Assembly: GCA_017639935.1 (NCBI GenBank)
Contig: JAGFWP010000038.1
Coordinates: 1-52,278 of the forward strand
Length of the DNA: 52,278 nucleotides
From: Pelagibacteraceae bacterium
GTDB lineage: Bacteria > Pseudomonadota > Alphaproteobacteria > HIMB59 > GCA-002718135
Reading direction: 5' to 3'
Both the position numbers and the translations under genes were made by a program. The notes below the pieces were generated by a model that was not told the origin of the DNA, ran no database searches, and saw only the letters and a program-made list of their open reading frames with translations. Below are positions 47,702-52,278 of this stretch, piece by piece. Position 1 is the first letter of the stretch; each line of letters begins with the position of its first letter.

Positions 47702-47852
47702 AGTCGGACTGTACAAATCTCGTTTTCTTAGCTTCGGAGGAACGCCAAGAAATATTTAAAATCATTCCCGCCGGATGATTCATATGAGTTTTGTCCGAAC
47801 TGGAGAAGTGTCTGCCAAGGTGCAAACTAGTTAGGATCAGTCCGGCTTTTTT
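47702..47852 (+). ncRNA. Candidate structured non-coding RNA (about 150 nt, possibly 6S-like)
   Basis: Outer stem AGTCGGACTG (47702-47711) pairs over 10 bp, with one G-T, with CAGTCCGGCT (47838-47847). A T6 run follows (47847-47852), so the closing stem's 3' side doubles as a terminator. Inside, TTCGGA (47733-47738) pairs with TCCGAA (47794-47799). AATCAT/ATGATT (47760-47765/47775-47780) forms an apical hairpin with a C/G-rich loop. AACTGG (47798-47803) can pair with CTAGTT (47827-47832) on the 3' side of the internal loop. A long rod with closing stem, large internal loop, 3'-side hairpin and apical stem recalls 6S RNA, but I cannot confirm family identity. There is no long ORF. It converges with the hydrolase gene. 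Confidence 0.62.
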
Positions 47853-48843
47853 AATTGCTTAAATATTTTTCATAAAATTTTTTCATTCTTGATCCATATT
47901 CATCAGGATATTTCAGCATTGCATCAACATGGTTGGTGTCTTTAACAAGCCAAAAATCTGAACTAATATTGTTATTAGATGCATAATTTTTTATAAAATA
48001 AAAATGACGAGGCAAAATTCTCTGGTCCTTATCTCCGTGCGTAAAATAATAATGTTGATGATTTGTTAAAGAATAAGCAGGAGATAGTTTCGTTGGATCA
48101 ATGCCAGTTAAAATTTTCCCTGCAAAACTAACTGCTGGTCCAAAATCATGGGGCATACCATATCGACTAATTTCATCTTGTAAAATCATTTTAAATTCAG
48201 CAAGTGAACTTTCGGCCCAAACAGCTCTAATACTTGGTTCTTTTTCAGCCGCAAAAATAACTGACGTTGCTCCTAAGGAAATACCGTGAAGTCCTATTTG
48301 ATTTTTGTTAAAGCCAATTTTTTGTAAAAAATCAAATGCACCCAATACATCCTCGTATTCTGATAAACCCAAATTCTCGTAATTACTTACCAATGTGCTT
48401 TGCCCATAATTGCGCAGATCAATGGTCAAAGCGTTAATGCCATTTTTAATTAACAAGCTTGATACTAAATTTGACTCTGGTTTACATTTGCCATTCGGGA
48501 AAATACCATGAACAACAATTACTATTGGCTTATTTTGAAAATAATAAAATAACCATCCGCTGATCTTAATATCTTTATCTCTTGAAGAAAAACGTACTTC
48601 TTTCCAGTCATCTAAATGATATTTTGAAGAATCAAAATTTTTTCTAAGTTGGCTTGAAGCCGATGCGGAATAATCTTGATAATCAACTTGTGTTGACCAC
48701 GTGTTAGGTAGGGATCCTTCATGAGCTCCGCACGAATGATCAATTCGTAAAATATCATTTGCTAAGTAAAAACCTACGCCGAAATAAAAAAAAATAAAAA
48801 AAATTAGTAATACAGTAAAAGAGTATGGTAGTTTATTTGTCAC
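47851..48843 (-). CDS. Membrane-anchored alpha/beta hydrolase
   Basis: A 330-residue protein. The N-terminal helix (FTVLLIFFIFFYFGVGFYLA, about 8-28) is a signal anchor, so the catalytic domain should face the periplasm. The hydrolase core has PIVIVVHGIFPNGKC, ALTIDLRNYGQS, the nucleophile in LHGISLGATSVIFA (near 188), FTHGDKDQRI (acid) and VKDTNHVDAMLKYPDEY (base). It resembles YqkD/YfhR-type peptidase-like hydrolases; the substrate is unknown. The stop codon overlaps the T run of the RNA candidate on the other strand. It starts about 30 bases after the MFS gene. Confidence 0.82.
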   Translation of the reverse strand: MTNKLPYSFTVLLIFFIFFYFGVGFYLANDILRIDHSCGAHEGSLPNTWSTQVDYQDYSASASSQLRKNFDSSKYHLDDWKEVRFSSRDKDIKISGWLFYYFQNKPIVIVVHGIFPNGKCKPESNLVSSLLIKNGINALTIDLRNYGQSTLVSNYENLGLSEYEDVLGAFDFLQKIGFNKNQIGLHGISLGATSVIFAAEKEPSIRAVWAESSLAEFKMILQDEISRYGMPHDFGPAVSFAGKILTGIDPTKLSPAYSLTNHQHYYFTHGDKDQRILPRHFYFIKNYASNNNISSDFWLVKDTNHVDAMLKYPDEYGSRMKKFYEKYLSN

Positions 48844-48873
48844 AATAATTTAATATCTTCATTAATATTCTTA

Positions 48874-50079
48874 CTAACTTTCGCTTTGCTTTTCATACTT
48901 CAGGGGCAAAAAAGTGGATATTGCTATTATTAATAAACTAATTATGCTTATAGTTAGTATGCCAAAGCCAATATCAATAATTAAACCGAATATTACAGGC
49001 GATAATGCGCTTGCAAAAACCATACTAGCATGGAGTAAACCCTTAATACTTCCAAGATTTTCTAGCCCATATAATTCTGCCCATAGCGCTCCGATAAATG
49101 GCGCACCAATACCTATGGTGAAACCAAGTAGAGACATATAAATAAATATTGATATGTAGTTATCAAAAAAAATTAGAACTATTATTGTTATAAACAAAGG
49201 AAGAAGAGAATAGATAACGGTTTTTTTTGTATCAAATTTATCAATTATAGGGCCTCCTATGATAAGTCCTATAATCGAGAACATACCAAAAGAAACAAAT
49301 CCTTGTCCTAACATATCTAATGTCCATCCTTTTTGATTAATAATAAATATTTGATGAAATTGCAAACCAGTGCCAACAAAGGGTGTAGCTATGGAAATCG
49401 GTAAATAGATATAAAATTTTTTATCTAAAATTATTTCTCTGATTTTCCAATTTTTTTGATCTGGATTATGTTTAATTGTATTTATAAAATTATTGTGTCG
49501 TATATTTTGCTTATGCAAAGAAAATATAAGAATAGGAATAAAGACGATTAATATACTAAAACTAGCTATCAACCATACAGCATACCAATCGAAACTATTC
49601 ATTATATAAACAGCCAATATAGGCAAAATCATAACTCCAAACATTCCTCCGAATGTACCGACAGATATTGCCTTTCCTCTATCTTTATCAAAATATCTTG
49701 CTAAAGAAGTTTCGCCTGCATGTCCCATTGCTCCCTGACCAAAAAAACGAAGAGTGAAAATAATTAAAAAAAGAAAAAATATTTGTTTTATTAATAAAAA
49801 CATACCGAAACAAGCAAGTGCCAATCCGCAAGAAATTATTAATGAATAAATTCTAAGATCAATTCGATCAATTAATTTTACAAACCAAACTAACATAAAA
49901 GAACTAGTAAGCGTGCTTAAAGCATAAACTAGACCAAATTCACCATCTGAAAGTTGATAAAAATTTCTTATTTCGGCATTAAAAATTGATATAAAAAAAG
50001 TTTGTCCATAGCTTGCAAAAAAAATTATGACAAAACCATATAACAACAATTTAGGATCAAATGAAAAAAAGGCTTTCAT
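48874..50079 (-). CDS. MFS transporter
   Basis: A 401-residue major facilitator with about 12 hydrophobic helices. The N-terminal half has FGLVYALSTLTSSFMLVWFVKLIDRIDLR (loop 2-3 motif A variant) and GQGAMGHAGETSLARYFDKDRGKA. The C-terminal half repeats the pattern with GLIIGGPIIDKFDTKKT and GIGAPFIGALWAELYGLENLGSIKG. The latter block resembles oxalate/formate- and monocarboxylate-type permeases. The substrate cannot be read from sequence. It lies 4 bases after the uracil-DNA glycosylase gene. Confidence 0.87.
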   Translation of the reverse strand: MKAFFSFDPKLLLYGFVIIFFASYGQTFFISIFNAEIRNFYQLSDGEFGLVYALSTLTSSFMLVWFVKLIDRIDLRIYSLIISCGLALACFGMFLLIKQIFFLFLIIFTLRFFGQGAMGHAGETSLARYFDKDRGKAISVGTFGGMFGVMILPILAVYIMNSFDWYAVWLIASFSILIVFIPILIFSLHKQNIRHNNFINTIKHNPDQKNWKIREIILDKKFYIYLPISIATPFVGTGLQFHQIFIINQKGWTLDMLGQGFVSFGMFSIIGLIIGGPIIDKFDTKKTVIYSLLPLFITIIVLIFFDNYISIFIYMSLLGFTIGIGAPFIGALWAELYGLENLGSIKGLLHASMVFASALSPVIFGLIIDIGFGILTISIISLLIIAISTFLPLKYEKQSES

Positions 50080-50083
50080 ATAT

Positions 50084-50770
50084 TTATTTATTATTTAGCA
50101 ATCTTTTTACCTCTTTTAACAACTTGACCATTTTTTTTACATCAATGCGGCCTGTATTAACATTTCGAGGACTGGGATGATAACTGCCTATAAGAATTTT
50201 TTTATCAGGAAGTTTGTACTTTGCTCCATGAGAAAATATAAAATCATTATTTTTTATAGTATAATTTTCTTTGTAAAAATTTAAACAAGCGTCAAAAGCT
50301 ATTTTGCCTAATGCAACGATTATATCAACTTTAGACAAAAAATTAATTTCACTTTTAAAAAATCTAAAACAAGTCTTTAATTCTAACGGTGTTGGCTTAT
50401 CGCCCGGCGGAACACATTTCAAAGCCACTGTCAGATAAAGATTGTATAATTTCAAACCATCATTTCGATAATTTGAGGTTGGTTGATTTGTTAATTTTGC
50501 TTGATACAAACATTTAAATAAAAAATCAGCAGATTTATCGCCTGTAAATACTCTGCCTGTTCTGTTTCCGCCATGTGCTGCTGGCGCCAGTCCTATCATC
50601 AATACTTGTGCCTTAGAATCCCCATAACCAGTAATTGGTTTGCCCCAATATATTTCATCTATGTATTGTTTTCTTTTTTCTTTAGAAATTTTATTTCTAA
50701 ATTCAACCAATCTCTCACATAAATTGCATTTAATAATTTTATTGTTCAAATCAGTTAGCGCAGCCGACAT
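50084..50770 (-). CDS. Uracil-DNA glycosylase, family 5 (UdgB type)
   Basis: A 228-residue iron-sulfur uracil-DNA glycosylase. Motif A reads GLAPAAHGGNRTGRVFTGD, the family 5 form in which the catalytic Asp/Asn of other families is replaced. The DNA-contact motif is SYHPSPRNVNTGR. C15, C18, C119 and C134 are the expected four [4Fe-4S] ligands. It removes uracil and related deaminated bases from DNA. No family 1 Ung is visible in the window, so it may be the main enzyme, but this is only a local view. It lies between MFS and YdcF-like genes on the same strand. Confidence 0.9.
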   Translation of the reverse strand: MSAALTDLNNKIIKCNLCERLVEFRNKISKEKRKQYIDEIYWGKPITGYGDSKAQVLMIGLAPAAHGGNRTGRVFTGDKSADFLFKCLYQAKLTNQPTSNYRNDGLKLYNLYLTVALKCVPPGDKPTPLELKTCFRFFKSEINFLSKVDIIVALGKIAFDACLNFYKENYTIKNNDFIFSHGAKYKLPDKKILIGSYHPSPRNVNTGRIDVKKMVKLLKEVKRLLNNK

Positions 50771-50828
50771 AAATAATTCGTGTTATATAAGGATTAAGCA
50801 AAAAAAGAAGAAAAACCAAATTAATCAT

Positions 50829-51611
50829 TTAAAATATTTTGGAACTTCTTCCCATTAAATAGTAAAAGATAATTCCAACCCATTCATGGCTTGAATGCTG
50901 AAAACTTGCCAAATTAGCAAAAAAATTAATTGATAATCTCCATCTAAATTTTTTCGGCAGTTTATAATCTGTTGCATAAGGAATAAATTTCCATCCTAGT
51001 TTTTCTCCTATGTTTATAGCTCTTTTAAGATGAAAAGCTGATGTAACTAAAACCCATTTCTCATCTTCATTTGGATCAAACTCTTTTTTTGCAAAAACAA
51101 TATTTTCATATGTATTTCTTGATTTGTTATCAAAATAAATATTTTGAATGTTTACACCTAGGCTTTTATAAAATTTTTTTGCTACATCAGAATGATTTAA
51201 ATCTGGATATTCTATAGATCCTGTGCCGCCAGCAAAAAAAACTTCAGCCTTTGGATATTTATAAATAAGCTGGATTGATTCTGTAAGTCTTTCTACCGAG
51301 CCATTTAAAGAAATTTGATCATATTCTTCAGTTAAAAAAGGATTTGTTGCGCCAGAAAGAATTAAAATACCATCAACATTTTCTGGGAGATTTACCTTAT
51401 TATGATAATTTTTTTCCAACAAATATAACAGATAAGAGCCGGTGGGCAAAGTTCCTGTAATAAAAAAAAGAAACAAAGTAAAATAAAGTATAATCTTTGA
51501 GAGCTTTAGATATTTAAAAAAATTAAGAATTACACTCAAAATGAAAAAAAATAAAATACAATTAAAGGGGTTGAATAAATACCAGAGAAATTTTGATAAA
51601 AAAAAAGTCAT
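50829..51611 (-). CDS. YdcF-like (DUF218) membrane protein
   Basis: A 260-residue protein. Two N-terminal hydrophobic helices (about 8-30 and 38-58) precede a DUF218 domain: VDGILILSGATNP, AEVFFAGGTGS, DNKSRNTYENIVFAKKEF and WVLVTSAFHLKRAINIGEKLGWKFIPYATDYK. This is the ElyC/SanA/YdcF arrangement. ElyC in E. coli affects envelope and peptidoglycan precursor metabolism; that function is only a possibility here. It opens the four-gene minus-strand group that ends with the hydrolase. Confidence 0.87.
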   Translation of the reverse strand: MTFFLSKFLWYLFNPFNCILFFFILSVILNFFKYLKLSKIILYFTLFLFFITGTLPTGSYLLYLLEKNYHNKVNLPENVDGILILSGATNPFLTEEYDQISLNGSVERLTESIQLIYKYPKAEVFFAGGTGSIEYPDLNHSDVAKKFYKSLGVNIQNIYFDNKSRNTYENIVFAKKEFDPNEDEKWVLVTSAFHLKRAINIGEKLGWKFIPYATDYKLPKKFRWRLSINFFANLASFQHSSHEWVGIIFYYLMGRSSKIF

Positions 51612-51686
51612 TTATTGAATAGTTTATAAAAAATAAAACATATATTCACATGAGTCTAATTAAATTATAGAAGTATTCAATAATTA

Positions 51687-51762
51687 GGTCTCTTGGTGAA
51701 ATGGATCATCACGACGGTCTTCGGAACCGTAATTCTGGGTTCGAGTCCCAGGGGGACCGCCA
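51687..51762 (+). tRNA. tRNA-Arg (anticodon TCG)
   Basis: A 76-base cloverleaf. The acceptor strands are GGTCTCT and GGGGACC (51752-51758) with G-T pairs. The anticodon stem ACGGT/ACCGT encloses loop CTTCGGA, giving anticodon TCG (reads CGA/CGG). The T arm is CTGGGTTCGAGTCCCAG, and the CCA end is encoded (51760-51762). A sulfotransferase fragment follows 29 bases later. Confidence 0.96.
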
Positions 51763-51791
51763 ATTTAATAATTTGTATTAAATATTAAATA

Positions 51792-52278
51792 ATGAATTCT
51801 AATCAAATAAAACCGTTGTTCATTTGTGGTTGTATGAGAACCGGAACAACAATTCTGCAAAGAATACTTTGTTCATCAAAGGATTTAGGAAATATGAAAG
51901 GTGAGTGTGTGTGGATTACTTATCAGTTGAATACATTTCAAACATTAAGTGATCAGTTCCCAAGTAAATTAGGAGATTATTTTAAAAACGAACAAGAATA
52001 TGAAGATTATACAAAAAAAGTATAGATGAATTTATCTTAAGAGATTCAATTGATAGTGGAACCAATAGACCAGTTTATAAGAATCCTGAATTGACTTTTC
52101 ATATTTCTATTCTTGCGAAATGGTTTGCAAAATCTGATATTGTAGTTTCTATTAGAGATCCAAGAGATACTATTTGTTCTTTTATTGATATAGGAGAAAA
52201 ACATAAAAAAAATAATATATCAAGTAAACTTTCAAATATCGGAAGAGATATCAATTCACTATGTAATCATTATTTTCT
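51792..52278 (+). pseudogene. Sulfotransferase-family gene, frame broken at an A7 run and cut by window edge
   Basis: The first frame (51792-52025) reads IKPLFICGCMRTGTTILQRI, the 5'-phosphosulfate loop of PAPS-dependent sulfotransferases, and stops after 77 residues. From 52019 the -1 frame continues without a stop to the window end and contains SDIVVSIRDPRDTICSFIDIG, the 3'-phosphate-binding motif of the same family. The junction is the A7 run at 52013-52019. A single-base deletion or a sequencing error would explain it; ribosomal slippage is less likely but possible. Intact relatives transfer sulfate to glycans or other substrates. The 3' end is outside the window. Confidence 0.8.

Noticed and set aside
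47702-47852. SRP RNA, tmRNA or RNase P RNA as identity of the RNA candidate
   Set aside because: The diagnostic GGAAGGAAGCAGCC loop of SRP RNA, the tmRNA tRNA-like ends and the RNase P core motifs are absent, and the size is wrong for tmRNA and RNase P.

Overview
The window is an AT-rich, gene-dense stretch (roughly two thirds A+T by eye) from an alphaproteobacterium. The evidence is gene order: rplU-rpmA-obgE-proB-proA-nadD-rsfS-ctpA-rppH, priA next to atpHAGDC, metX-metW behind a SAM-II type riboswitch, and sdhCDAB-mdh-sucCDAB-lpdA. Short spacers, many 1-4 base overlaps and the lack of mobile elements suggest a streamlined, probably marine, free-living lineage. I cannot name the order or genus from sequence alone. 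Nearly all genes are housekeeping; I found no CRISPR array, prophage, transposase or toxin-antitoxin module.

Layout. 1-1829 (+): end of galE, galT and a sufE-like gene. 1938-2022: tRNA-Leu(CAA). 2033-3111 (+): two small membrane proteins (YqaA/DedA type, DsbB type). 3108-4407 (-): HNH protein and a carboxylesterase. 4481-4666 (+): a small charged orphan. 4691-10812 (-): a tight four-gene unit of a FadN-type beta-oxidation fusion, an acyl-CoA synthetase, MetY and an alpha/beta hydrolase. 10919-13736 (+): argH, a LptM-like lipoprotein, lysA. 13733-17178: a zinc-ribbon membrane protein, plsC, then tyrA and a chorismate mutase-aminotransferase fusion. 17255-20003 (+): promoter, SAM-II aptamer, terminator, metX, metW, gloB. 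20099-26944 (+): ribosomal proteins L21 and L27 through rppH. 26945-27164: an intergenic region with a long perfect hairpin and two possible micro-ORFs. 27165-31999 (-): F1 ATP synthase operon, with priA (-) upstream. 34168-35498 (+): transaldolase-type aldolase and DUF484. 35509-47445 (-): one continuous TCA-cycle operon. 47446-47850: the only gene-free stretch over 300 bases; it holds the upstream region of sdhC and a candidate structured non-coding RNA with its own promoter and terminator. 47851-51611 (-): hydrolase, MFS transporter, family 5 uracil-DNA glycosylase, YdcF-like protein. 51687-51762: tRNA-Arg(TCG). 51792-end: a sulfotransferase gene whose frame is broken at an A7 run.

How it works together. 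The 12-kb minus-strand block encodes succinate dehydrogenase, malate dehydrogenase, succinyl-CoA synthetase and the 2-oxoglutarate dehydrogenase complex, feeding the ATP synthase encoded next door. Methionine synthesis is split: metX-metW is under riboswitch control, while the sulfhydrylase metY is embedded in an acyl-CoA catabolic operon. This is compatible with direct assimilation of a thiol such as methanethiol, but that is inference. Proline, arginine, lysine and tyrosine/phenylalanine steps are also present. The most interesting unexplained item is the roughly 150-nt RNA candidate at 47702-47852. Next are the hairpin with a perfect Shine-Dalgarno/anti-Shine-Dalgarno match at 27029-27092, the chorismate mutase-HisC fusion and the lysine-rich tail on L21.
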